From assembly GCA_026874595.1 (NCBI GenBank), contig CM049308.1:47811327-47875326 (forward strand): a stretch of DNA of 64,000 bases, given 5' to 3'. The stretch is from Sipunculus nudus. Taxonomy: Eukaryota > Annelida > Sipuncula > Golfingiida > Sipunculidae. The position numbers and the translations under genes were made by a program. Each line of letters opens with the position of its first letter. The first letter of the stretch is position 1. The notes below the pieces were generated by a model that saw only the letters and a program-made list of their open reading frames with translations, had not been told where the DNA came from and searched no databases. This document shows positions 13,796-26,700 of the stretch, in pieces.

Positions 13796-14045
13796 TTTGC
13801 CCAGATTGGCTTTTATCTGGTGTTTTTTGTCTCTCTTATCTGGTGATTTTTGTCCAGCTAGGCTTTTGTCTAGTGGTTTTTTGTCCAGCTGGGCTTTTAT
13901 TTGGTGGGCTTTTTATCCAGGTGGTCTTTTAGCTGGTGTTTTTTGTCCATTTTATTTGGTGTTTTTTTTTCTAGCTGGGCTTTTGTCTGGTGTTTTTTGT
14001 CCAGCTGGGCTTTTGTCTGATGGGTTTTGGTCCATGTGGGCTCAA
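13796..14045 (+). repeat. ~30-bp minisatellite reaching exon 1
   Basis: About eight diverged T/G-rich units of the type TTTTTTGTCCAGCTGGGC, running to within about 40 bp of the start ATG. Open frames on both strands here (13734-14069 and 13897-14181) come from the repeat. Each unit holds a pyrimidine-rich CCAG resembling a splice acceptor. Confidence 0.7.
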
Positions 14046-14058
14046 TCTGTCCTGGTTG

Positions 14059-14072
14059 TTTTCTGTTGACAG
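14059..14072 (+). promoter_or_regulatory. Possible 5'-UTR splice acceptor before exon 1
   Basis: TTTTCTGTTGACAG ends 14 bases before the preferred start ATG and has a pyrimidine-rich lead. If used, the transcript starts on an upstream non-coding exon not identified here. The alternative is that transcription starts inside or just upstream of the adjoining minisatellite. Confidence 0.35.
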
Positions 14073-14086
14073 ACTCGTCAGACAAG

Positions 14087-14700
14087 ATGGCACGGAGATC
14101 CAACAAGATGAAGATCCTCATCCTCGGGGCGTTGATTTTCACATTTTCCTGGATGGGATACTGGATTGGGGTGGTGACCACTAGCAGAACTCACAGCACC
14201 AAAGATTTTATTGCTCATATGGATCAGGAAGCAGTAGTCAGCAAGCCTGCACCGAGGGATAGCGAGGACTTTCATGTTCTTAGAGATGAAGAAGCTCGAA
14301 AGAGACTTGGTGCAAAGTTGTCACATGACCAGCAAGGTGATGCCGACCATGTGTACTTGATAGGCAAGAAAGGTCACAAAGACAACGTGGCTGACAATGT
14401 CATCCATGCTGACACGTTAAAAGATCACGCTGATAAGGTCCACCAAGGACATGCAGGAAGAATTAGTCAGAGCATAAACAAGAAAAACACAGATAAAAAA
14501 TCAAGGAATAGGGACAAAGTATCAAGCACAGCATCACCTTCAGTGTCTACAGTGCATGTGCCAACTTGGAATGGCCCTCAGGATTATTATGTGTTGATGC
14601 ATGGCTCGGGGGCAGCCAGAGTACACAGTCAGATCCATGCTCATATAAAAGTGATGGAGGAACACATACCAAAGGAACACTATGTATTTGAAGCAAACAG
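14087..14700 (+). CDS. PGGHG: PGGHG-like exon 1: membrane anchor and stem
   Basis: Encodes residues 1-204 and two bases of codon 205. The start ATG at 14087 is followed by a basic stretch (MARRSNK) and a hydrophobic segment at about 10-30, then a hydrophilic stretch rich in K, D, H and S up to about residue 155: the layout of a type II signal-anchor protein. A second ATG at codon 8 would keep the anchor. The frame stays open upstream to 14027, but the ATG there sits in minisatellite DNA and would put 20 odd residues before the anchor, so 14087 is preferred. A possible splice acceptor (TTTTCTGTTGACAG, ending 14072) lies 14 bases before the ATG, so the 5' UTR may start on an exon upstream that I could not find. 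Donor AACAG|GTATGT. The stem has no GH65 motif; the last ~48 residues may begin the folded part. Confidence 0.85.
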
Positions 14701-17700
14701 GTATGTTACATGTGTTATAATATTCTTGTGAATTTACAGAAACTGTTAAACAAGGTATACACAGTTATACACAGCAAAAGATTCCATAGCCACAAATTGT
14801 TCTAATAATATAGAAATTACTTAGGTTTGAATGTTTGCAATTTTGAATGAGTGCATGGTGGGCACAATATGACCACTCTCTGTCAGTGTTAGCTGACTGT
14901 CAGGGCCAAAGAGAGAGAATGAAACTAGGTTCAATCCAGTTAATCCAGTTTTATCCAGATTAAACTGGATCAAACAAATGCTCACGTTGTAAAATTAAAT
15001 TATATTCCATAAATGCAAATCTGGATGTACAACTTAGAAGTTTTACTAATACAATATGTATAAAAGAAACACACAAAAATATAAGATATGTACATTTAAA
15101 ACTTGACAGTGTGTCAGTGCTTGATAAAAATGTCCTTCAGTAATCGCTTTTAGTCCCTGTAGCATATGGAAGTTTATAAAACACTATATTTGCAGCTTTT
15201 GTTGCATCAAATTTGTTATCAAATTAAAATGAATCTAACCGAAACTCTCCTCACAAGTTATAATTCTGTCACAATAAAGGCAAATTTATCAGGATGTATC
15301 ACTTCAAAAGGGTTATCTATAAATACTACAATAAATACTATTTTTGGTTTGGCAGAAACCAAAGAGAGTGGGTGTCCTGGTATAATCAGGCCAATGAGAG
15401 GGGGTACTGCAAATTGACAATTTGAGCTGGATGCACAATGCGATACCATACTTTGAATGGTCAGATCACACTTCTTTACTCTGTCCCCACAACGGTGGTC
15501 AAACCCAGAAAATCTTGCTATACAAAGCAGTGGTTACACAAAGAGAGCTGAGATGACCATGTCTGTAACTGCAGCATGATGGGATACTGATATAATGACT
15601 ATGTCTGTACCTGCTGTGTGATAGGATACTGATATGAGGCAAACAAAATCCACAGAGAAAAAAACTTAAGACTTAAAGCATGGTTTGCAGAAAAATTGAC
15701 CTTTGGCCGCCAGACTATCCTCTTGAGGAGCCAGAAAACTGCTCCATGAACAACTGCACATTTGACTATTTGACTGTTTTACTATTTTGTATTCTACAGG
15801 TTACCAAAGGATTTAGATTTCCTGCCAAGCATTGCAAATGGAAAGCTTGGGACAAGGATACACAGCAAGGAGATGTACATGAACGGAGTGTACAATGGTT
15901 ACAAGAGAGAGAGTCACCGTGCAGGAATCCCGTCTACAGTGTCGATGAACATCACATCCACGGAGCCTCCCTCAAACTTCACCCGTACATACATCCTGAA
16001 TGTAGGAGAAGGTAATTCACGTTCATTTACCTTCACCATGATGTTACTTAGATGAATCTCAGTACCTCAGTCATCTTCAATATTTTAGTCTTTTTTCAGA
16101 CCAGGTGAAGATGATCCAGAGAAGTGACCTGTGTGTGACTGTGAAAGATGTCCACACTTAGCGCCAGTTCATTTTCGTTATATTAATTATATCAGAAATA
16201 ATTAGAAATATAAGTTGGGATTTTATTTTTGTGGTTTTCATGTGTCAAGGTAATCTACAAATTCTGGATTTCAACAATAAAAAAAATTACACAGTCAGGG
16301 ATTATCCTGATGGCAGCTTGTGGTCCACTTCATCTGGGTATATATAGTATGTTCCACAGACTGTGACCCCCTGTTTTTTTTATGTTTTCTTCTCTAGCTG
16401 TATTTCTAATGTGTGTTCATAGCAGTAAGATGAGTGCCAAGAAAACAACCTAATTGTATCCGCCAAAACGAAGTTTTGCGTATACTATGTTTTTGACCGG
16501 GTTCCGCTGCCGCCGCGTTCGTTTCCGGAGAACTCCTCTGAGACTACTGGACGGATTTTTCCAAAACTTACACAAATTATCGGGTCACATGTGAACTGGT
16601 GCCTAACCAAGTGACCTTGACCTCTGACCTTCCTCTCTGCCCAGAGTCTGTTTGTGCGTCTGTTTCCACACATAAACCCACATATCTCGGGAACCGTTTG
16701 ACCGATCAGGAAAAAATTTTTACACAAATGTAGCCCTTGGATAGCTTTATAACAAACACAGAAAAGGTGGCGCCACCTGCAACCATGTTTGCACAGTGTC
16801 CATCTGTTCATCTGCCTTGGGTTAAAATCACTCATATCTCTGCAGTGGTTTAACTAATTCACCTAAAATTAGGCATGCTTATACATCCTAGATAGCTTTC
16901 TTGATTTTATGACAGGTGGCGCCACCTACATTCACGTTAACGCTGCAGACATCCAAGCTCATATCTCAGGAACCGTTTGATCAATCATGAAAAATTTTTT
17001 ACACAAATGTAGCCCTTGGATAGCTTTATAAGATGCGCAAAAATGGTGGCGCCACCTGCAGCCATTCTTGCACAGCGTCCATCTGTTTGTCTGCCTTAGG
17101 TTAAAATCACTCATATCTCTGCAGTGGTTTGACCAAATTACCTGGAAATCAGCATGCGTATACATCCCGCATAGCTTTCTTGATTTTTATGACAGGTGGC
17201 GCCACCTACATTCACGTTCACGCTGTAGGCATTCATGCTTATATCTCCAGACTCGTTTGACCAATCAGGAAAAAAAAATACACAAATGTGGCCCTTGGAT
17301 AGCTTTATAACATACACAAAAATGGTGGCGCCACCTGCAGCCATTTTTGCACAGCATCCATCTGTTTGTCTGCTGTGGGATAAAATCACTCATATCTCTG
17401 CAGTGGTTTGACTTTTCCATATGCAATTTTGCATATGTATACATCTTGGATAGTTTCTCGTTCAAATAACAGGTGGCGCAACCTACAATCATGTTTATGT
17501 GGCAGAGATCCATTCTGCTATGTAACACATGTAACTCTATTTCCCCTTGCCCCTAAATCCATGCCTCACTTCACCTGTCCTTCTCTGATTTTGGCGGATA
17601 CACATAGTCCATTGTCGACTACCCGTATTCTAGTTTTATATGAAGTTAGCAAATATTTATTTAAAAGAACTTACATCATGAGGCTGAGGTGTTGTTTTTC

Positions 17701-20700
17701 TTGATGTGAGAAGTGCATGGCTAACTAAGCCTAATAGTGCAGCTCTGTATGTGAAAACTGTTGCCATCATAATTGATCCAGGGATGATGTAACCATGGCG
17801 TCACAGTGGTCACTTGAAATTTCCTGAATACACATGTTTTGAACAGGCCAGCAGCTGTCACCATGTTCAGTAGACTTAGGTAGGCTCTTCTGTATATTGC
17901 CAGTTTTTAAACATAGTACACACAGCCCCAGTCATAGCCAAGCCAGCAGCTTCATTTATTTAGCCAGTGGTCTAACTTGCCAGTATATACACCTAAAATA
18001 AAATGGCCAAATTATCCAAAATTGAAGCAATTCCTAATGCACATTTTAATCCCCATATGTGTCTTAAGAACATTATTGTATCCCTAGACAAAGTAGGGGA
18101 TACTATGGTTTTAGCACAGTCCCCACGCTGCCGCTTCAGAAAAGTCTTGTGAGCAAGATATCTAAAAAAAAATTTGGCAGAACTTTATTAAACTTTACAT
18201 TTGTTTAGATATGGGTGAGAGGACAAAGCTTATTTAAAATGGGGTCATAACCTTTACAAGGAGAGTGAGCTTGACCTTGAGATGTCCATTTTTGTTGAAA
18301 ATCACAAATTCTTAAATATTTTAAAGAAGCTTGCATGGAATGGTGGCGCCATCTATTATCCTTTTCTTGTTTTTGCGTCTTGTAATACCCCAATCATTGC
18401 CACTTGACAGTTCTGTGAGCATTATAAGTCAAAAACTAATGGACAGATTTCTTTCCTATTATGCACATGCATAGATATGGGTTATGGAATCAGGTCTATC
18501 TAAATTCAGGTCATGACCTTTATCATGAGAGTGGCCTTGATCTTGAATATTTCCATATTTGGTGAAAGTCACACACCTCCTATGATATCTACAATTTAGA
18601 CTGACATATGGATTTCAAACTTACTTATGTATGGCCCACCACTAAAGTAGGAACCCTATAGGTTTTAGGGTCATGAGGTCAAGGTTACAGGACCCACATC
18701 TTTAAAAAATATTGTAGATGCATTTTAAGCAAATCTTTTCATCCCAGTCCTTCCATATTTAACATATAGCTCACCTGCCATGAGGCGAAGATCCCTATCA
18801 ATTCCGGGGTCACAAGGTCCAAGGTTAATGTCACAAGAGCAATCTGTCCAAAAATTCATTTACGGATGAAAATTCCAGTTTGGATTGATATATGGATTTT
18901 AAACTTGTATTATATATGGCTCACCACACAATTTTGGGGTCACAAGGTCAAATGTCAGCGTCACAGGAGCCATCTGTACTCAAATCTGCAGAAACATAGG
19001 ATTTTGGTGAACCCCATAACTTTTGAAGTACTGCATCTATTTCCTTCAATTTCGACACAACAATCTGCACCAAGATGTCATACAAGTTCAAACATTTGTG
19101 TCCTTGGTGATAGTCCAAGTGTCAATATATGCTTCAGAAGAAGATGGGCTATTATAGAAGGGGGTATGCCCTATTTGTCTCGGGATACTACAGCATGCCA
19201 GAAATTTCTAGTTCATCAATTTGACCAGGGGTAAATCCCCAAGAAGTAAAACCAAAGAACTTTGCACTGCTGGGAACAATTAAATTGTAATACAGCTCCT
19301 GGACAATGTCTCCCTAGCCTATGAGCTCCTGTTGTAAGAGGCGGTATTATTTTGTTGACTTGTAATGCACGCAGGCAGAACCCTGTCACAGGAGGCCATC
19401 ACAGCTTTTGACAGCACAAACTGTTTGTGACATAGCAAAGATTGCAAATTAAGGAAATGAAAAACTACCGTCACACAAAGTCATAGAATTAAAGTCACAA
19501 GTTAATTTATGATTTTATCACAAATGTTCCATTTGTTAATCAGCACAGAACTGTTAAAATTATAATATTTTAATGTGTCAAACCATTTCACCCCTTGTTC
19601 AAATATTGGACTGTTCCAGCCAAACTGAAACATTGTCCTATGAGGCTCAATCATTTGTTTATACATCGCCAGTATTTTCCTCTCTTCGTGCCCATGTATA
19701 AAAGTGGGTTGATGCATCTTCACCCATTGTTTTATGAAAATGTTACTGATTATCCTCACAGAAAAGCTTGATGAACAGGACTTCATGAAACATTTTTAGT
19801 CTTTTCATACAGAATGAGTATGCCGGGCTTTATTTTTACCACTGCAAAGTGCTGTTCAGCTGCATATATGCACATGCAGCAGAGGCATCAAGTTTTATAG
19901 CCACAGCCGGTATGCATCTGTTCACAGTTGTAAAAACATGCAACTTTACCTGGCAAAATAGTGAATACTCCTTTAACAAAAAGTTGTGAAAAGTTTACAA
20001 AATTAATTGGAAATCCACATATTTCATGACCCCGTGAAACCTGCACTGGCTTCATGCAACCCCTACTTAAAATGATCTGGTAAGTATATTCTCTTAACTT
20101 TTGACCTCATTAGGCGTACTTGCCTTGCAATATGGATGATCCAATTTCAAAGTTTGGATGACCCCAGACAATTTAATATGATTTAGATTTATCCTGACCA
20201 GCAAGTTATGACTTAAGTTTGGCTAAAATAAAATCATGTGTTCAGAAATAACATTTTACACTCCTAGGTATGTTGACATAACTGTATGCGTCTCATTAAA
20301 AAAAGGGGGGGGGGGAATGGTAATGAATATGTGTTGCTGCGATTAATTGTGTTTATGAAAGAGAACAGAGATCACTAAAAAAATAAAATTCTAATCCCAG
20401 AGCTCAGAGAGCCCCTAGTGACAGGTTATACAATGTAAAAGCCTAAAAGTTTTACGCTGGTGTTGCAGGGGGGTGTGCCTGGAAGAAATCTAGGGCACAC
20501 ATGTACACAAGTTTATGCCGTTTTATTTTTTTAACACTGCTTATAATTACTGATAAGGATATTACCCTTCCATTGATATCTTAATTGGGGGGGGGGGGGG
20601 GAGAAATAACAATTTCATATGGTATGATATAAACACATTAAATAAAAACAGCATTCTTTTATGATGAATACAACAATTTTTTAGCGGAGGTATCATAATA

Positions 20701-23700
20701 ATTTAATTAGCTCAGCTGACTATAAATCATCTGAGCTATAGACATGCTCCATTGTCCGTCGTCTGTCCATCTGTCCGTCCATCCATTAGACTGGCACGTT
20801 TTGAAACCGTTAGACCTACATATCCAAAATTTTGCATACTGTTAGATGTCCCTAAGAACTTCTACCAAACAGAAACCTTGGTCATTTTGACTTCATTCCT
20901 TCATGATATTAAGGAAAAACCTCAAATTTACATTAAAAACCTATTATCACATTTCAGGATTGCCTAATATCAAAACCACTTACCTGTTTTTCTTAATATT
21001 TACCAGAAGTATTCTCCTATATATTTCATATGGACCTGCCAGAAATTAAGTCTGTTGAGAGTAATTTCTTAAAGTTATGGGCCAGAAAATAATGGACTTT
21101 TTTTAAAAAATCAGGAAAAATATTTACTCACTTAACATGGAATTTTTGAAGCTATTGACTTTTTTCTAAGTATATAACTTTTTTTAATTAAGATTCAATT
21201 GTATACCCAAAATTAGATCTCAATTTTGTAATTTTTTTTAACTTATTAGCAAAAAACTAAAATCAGTACCTTAAATCTCACCCTACTTTGACCCTTGCAT
21301 ATTTTTATCCTGTGAGTACTGTTGATTTAATTTTCACAGCATGTAAACATAAGTATATATTTTTTAAAATCTGAAATATGAATATAAAAGCTTAAAAATT
21401 AGGCCAGTTATTGAATTTTTAGCTCAGCTGACTATAAGTCATCTGAGCTATAGTCGTGGTCCTTTGTCCGTTGTCCTGGCCGTCTGTCCGTCCGGCCGTT
21501 AACAGGGCACATTTTAAAACCGCTGGACCTACGAATCCAAAATTGTGCATACCATTAGATGTCCCCAAAATCTCCTACCATACCGAAAATTGGGTCATTA
21601 GGACTTCGTTCCTTCGAGATATTAAGGAAAAACCTCCATTTTCCATAAAAAAGCTATTGTTACACTTTAAGGCTGCCTAATATCAAAACCACTGATCTGT
21701 TTTTGATCATATTTAGTATTCATATTCTTCCATACATTTTCTGTGCACATACCAAAAATTAGGTCAGTATTGGGTATTATTTTGAAGTTATGGGCCAAAA
21801 TATAATGCAATTTTTTAAAAATCAGGAAATATATTTGCTCACTTAACATGAGAATTGCTGAAGCTGGAGACTTTTTAGCTCAGCTGACTATAAGTCATCT
21901 GAGATATAGTGGTGGTCCATTGTCCATCGTCCGTCCGTCTGTCCGTCCGTCCGTCCGTAGATGTGGCACATTTTGAAACCGTAAGACCTAGGAATCCAAA
22001 ATTCAGCATAATGTTAGATGTCCCCAAGATCTCCTACCAAGCCGAAAACTGGGTCTTTGCGACTTCGTTCCTTTGAGAAATTAAGGAAAAACCTCAATTT
22101 TTTATTAAAATCCTATTTTCACACTTCAGGACTGCCTAATATCAAAACCATCATCTGTTTTTCCTCATATTTACCATAAATATTCTTCCATATAGTTCCT
22201 ATGTACATGCCAGAAATTAAGTCTGTTAAGTATAAATTCTTTAAGTTAAGGGCCCAAACATAATGGACTTTGTAAAAAATCAGGAAAAATATTTACTCAC
22301 TTAACATGAAAAATTTTGAAACTAGAGTCTATTTTCCCAAGTATATAACTATGTTTAATTAAGATTCAATTGCTTACCCAAAATTAGATCTGAATTTTGT
22401 AAACTTTTTAAGTAATTAGCATAAAAATAAAATCAGTACCTTAAATTTTGCCCAACTTTGACCATGGCACGTTTTTTTCCTGTAAGTACCATTGATTTAA
22501 TTTTCACAGCATGTAAACATAAATATTTAATTTGTTTAAATCTGAAATTTGGAAATAAAAGCTTGAAAATTAAGCTAGTTATTGATTTTTTTCTTGAGGC
22601 TCTATTGTAGTCATTTGCTTTGATTAGAGGTTACAGATGCAGGGTCCCACTCCAGGTCACTGGAAGTCAGCTATGCCAGGGTTTCTGATTTGTTACAGTC
22701 ACTGGGGGAGATCCCCTGCTGTGACAGGTGTACAGTTATTCTCATATCACCACCCCAATATCAACCCCCCCCCCCCCCCCCCCGCAAACCCAACCCACCA
22801 AGTTTTATGCAGTATTGTTATTGTTTTCACTGTATCTCCTTAATTGTAATGCTGTTTCCACTCTGATATGCAAAAACTTTCCTTGAAAAAGTAATTCAAG
22901 GTGTAATCCAGAAGATGCAATGTTGTGTAATGTAGCATTTTTAAAGAAATCATTTTTCTTTTAAATCATTTTACCAATCATAATGGAACCCATCAGTATG
23001 CTTAAATTATGATAAAATATGAAGCACATTATGGACAAATAAAGACACAATTAAAAATTGTGAAATCTAAATCAAGTATTTTTTTAGATATTTATTGTTT
23101 TGCAGATTTAAAAGATATATTTTTGTGGTAAAAAATAAATAAACATTTGTATGCATGATGTGGTGTTATCTGACAAGATTGAGATTTATGATGATGCAAT
23201 TGAGAATTATGAATCAACTTTTATATTCAGATATATATGTTATATTGAAAATGTATAGAAATATAAACTTAAATTAAAAAAAAATTGATGTGATAAAAAA
23301 ATGAGGATTTATTACAAACATTTGTTCATTATTTTTCTGCATCAGCAGAATTTGAGATCAGGCTTTGTTTGCCATGTTTTATGTTGTTAATTAGTTATAT
23401 TTCAAGTGTATACATTTCATAAAAAAAACCATATATTTAATAATATATATTATACAAAAAAAAGATTCGATTGAACAAATGTTTAAACTACTGAAATGTC
23501 AACAGTTAATCGAAAAGCCAACTAATGATCATGGTAATTGTACAGATCATTTGTTCACAAACTGCTCACATGCTTCAGTTTCAACATTAGGAAACACATG
23601 GTCAGGTCACAAAATATTATTTGCAACAATTTCTTGCTCATCAATACAAACCAATCATATAAACCAACCATGGCCTTTATTACCTCTTCCTCTTACACTT

Positions 23701-26700
23701 TATCTCCATTTGATATCATTTTAGATTTTTACCTTCAAGGTTAACGTCAGCTGAGCACAGTGACCCATAGGTCCCTTGTTCAGTTCAATTTTAATGATAA
23801 AAAAATAAACCTTATTATTCATTACAAATCATTAGGGATCATATAAAGGAAATTAATGATAGACAAAGATGCAGTTGATAATATTAATCTAAAGTCCTAC
23901 TGTGTCTAATGTGTACATTGATGTGAAATAAGTCCAAAATGAATATATTACATTTATTTTTTTAAATATAAATAAAAGCCATAAAACCAGGTACTTATGA
24001 TCATTATTTAAATGTGTGAATTTTGTATATTCTGGATTCTCAACATCATTGTTTGGTGAAAACTGAATAAATACCAGACATGGTGCAAATACTTTGCAAA
24101 TGTATTTGAATACGAATATGAACTTGTACTCCATTATAAAATTTCTTGCATAAGAATGGGAATTCAAGTAAAAATGAAAGTATATGAATACCAGTGCAAA
24201 TACTTTCAAAATGTATTCATGAATGCATTCATGAATATATTCTTTAATATTATTTTAATAATCATTTCAGATATATTTTATTTTAAAAAATCATGATTCT
24301 CTTATTATTTTTAATAAAAATTATATTTGGGACAATATTTGTAATTATTTTTAATAAATAGTTAAACTCTTATAATATATGTTCTGGTTATAAGTTATAT
24401 GGCCAAGTCAAAATCTGTGTGACAATAGCACTCTATTTGTTAATAAAATAAATGAAATCAATCCTCTTCCCTGTCTCCAAAGATACTATCAAAATCATAC
24501 ATAAGCTAAACACCAACAACTCATAATTAATACAGCTTATATTTATTACCACACAAAACCAGCATGTGCCTCATTTCAAAATCATATTTTTTATCATATA
24601 TAACAGCTGAGCGCCGTGACCCATGGGTCCCTTGTTTCTTGAGGTTCTATTATAGTCAGTCTTTTGTCCAGATGCAGGCAGCCCTCTCCTGGTCACTGGA
24701 AGTCAGCTATGCCAGAGTTCCTGATTTGTTACAGTCACTGGGGGAGAACCCCTGTTGCGACAGGTGTACTTTTATTCTCATACCCCCCCCCCCGCCACCC
24801 TACCTATCAAGTGTTATGCAGTATTTGATATTGTTTGCACTTTATTTCCTTAATTGTAATGCTGTTTCTACTCCAATATACAAAATGTTTCTTGAAAAAG
24901 TATTTCAAGGAGTAATCCAGAAGATGCCATGTTGGGTTAATGTAGCATTTTTAAAGAAATCAATTTTCTTTTATCTGATTTTGTTGTTGATTCGAATATA
25001 TCTGTTTTCCTCAAACTTAAAAAGGATCTCCTATGACTCTGAAACAACATATTGAAGGGAGAGAGCAAGGGGTGCCATTCATGTACAATCCTATAGCAGG
25101 GGCTACATAATATATTAATTAGAGTAATGTACTACTATTATTGTTTGACCTCTGCACATCGCCAAACTGATGGAATCTTCCTCCTGCAAAATGAAAGCTG
25201 CAAATGATATCAAGCAGGTGCGAGGCAGAATCTTGTCAGTTGACCAGGCACAAAATGTTGAAAACCTATGTTGAGTATCTCCTGGATTTTGATTTTTGTT
25301 CAAGACAGGCTATTCATCTCGAGTGTGTGGCATATTTTCCTGTCAGAAAATGAGCTTTTCATTGAATAAAAAGACAAGGGCCATGTAAACTCATTACCCT
25401 GAGGTGGAATGTAAAGAAAATTCTTTAAATATAGCTGACATTTATACTCCAAGCATATATTGAGCTATCAATGGGACACATGGTACATCTTCTGAATATA
25501 GCTGACATTATACTCCCATGCAAGTAGTGAGCCATTAATGTGACACATGGTACATCTTCTGAATATTGCTGACATTATACTCCCATGCAAGTAGTGAGCC
25601 ATTAATGTGACACATGGTACATCTTCTGAATATTGCTGACATAATACTCCCATGCAAGTTGTGAGATATTAATGTGACACATGGTACATCTTCTGAATAT
25701 TGCTGACATTATACTCCCATGCAAGTAGTGAGCCATTAATGTGACACATGGTACATCTTCTGAATATAGCTGACATTATACTCCCATGCAAGTAGTGAGC
25801 CATTAATGTGACACATGGTGCATCTTCTGAATATTGCTGACATTATACTCCCATGCAAGTAGTGAGCCATTAATGTGACACATGATGCATCTTCTGAATA
25901 TAGCTGACATTATACTCCCATGCAAGTAGTGAGCCATTAATGTGACATATGGTACATCTTCTGAATATAGCTAACATTATACTCCCATGCAAGTAGTGAG
26001 CCATTAATGTGACACATGGTACATCTTCTGAATATTGCTGACATTATACTCCCATGCAAGTAGTGAGCCATTAATGTGACACATGGTGCATCTACTGAAT
26101 ATTGCTGACATTATACTCCCATGCAAGTAGTGAGCCGTTAATGAGACACATGGTACATCTTCTGAATATAGCTGACATTATACTCCCATGCAAGTTGTGA
26201 GCTATTAATGTGACACATGGTACATCTTCTGAATATAGCTGACATTATACTCCCATGCAAGTAGTGAGCCATTAATGTGACACATGGTGCATCTTCTGAA
26301 TATAGCTGACATTATACTCCCATGCAAGTAGTGAGCCATTAATGTGACACATGGTGCATCTTCTGAATATAGCTGACATTATACTCCCATGCAAGTAGTG
26401 AGCTATTAATGTGACACATGGTACATCTTCTGAATATTGCTGACATTATACTCCCATGCAAGTAGTGAGCCATTAATGTGACACATGGTACATCACCTGA
26501 ATATTGCTGACATTATACTCCCATGCAAGTAGTGAGCTATTAATGTGACACATGGTACATCTTCTGAATATTGCTGACATTATACTCCCATGCAAGTAGT
26601 GAGCTATTAATGTGACACATGGTACATCATCTGAATATAGCTTACATTATACTCCCATGCAAGAAGTGAGCTATTAATGTGACACATGGTACATCTTCTG

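Noticed and set aside
13734-14181. ORFs on both strands upstream of exon 1
   Set aside because: Generated by the T/G-rich ~30-bp minisatellite and shadow frames of exon 1.
16480-17530. Retroviral primer-binding-like TGGCGCCA
   Set aside because: It is the centre of the repeated palindrome GGTGGCGCCACC in Helitron-like units; no LTR follows.
19502-19786. 94-codon minus-strand ORF
   Set aside because: Looks somewhat protein-like, but I recognise no family and see no splice or promoter context.
20709-24637. Family A as a cut-and-paste TIR transposon
   Set aside because: The inverted repeat is inset on one side only, with a hairpin after it, and empty sites show no target duplication.
24564-25055. 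163-codon ORF
   Set aside because: It runs across the tail of one family A element into the truncated tail of another, through a C run; no protein features.
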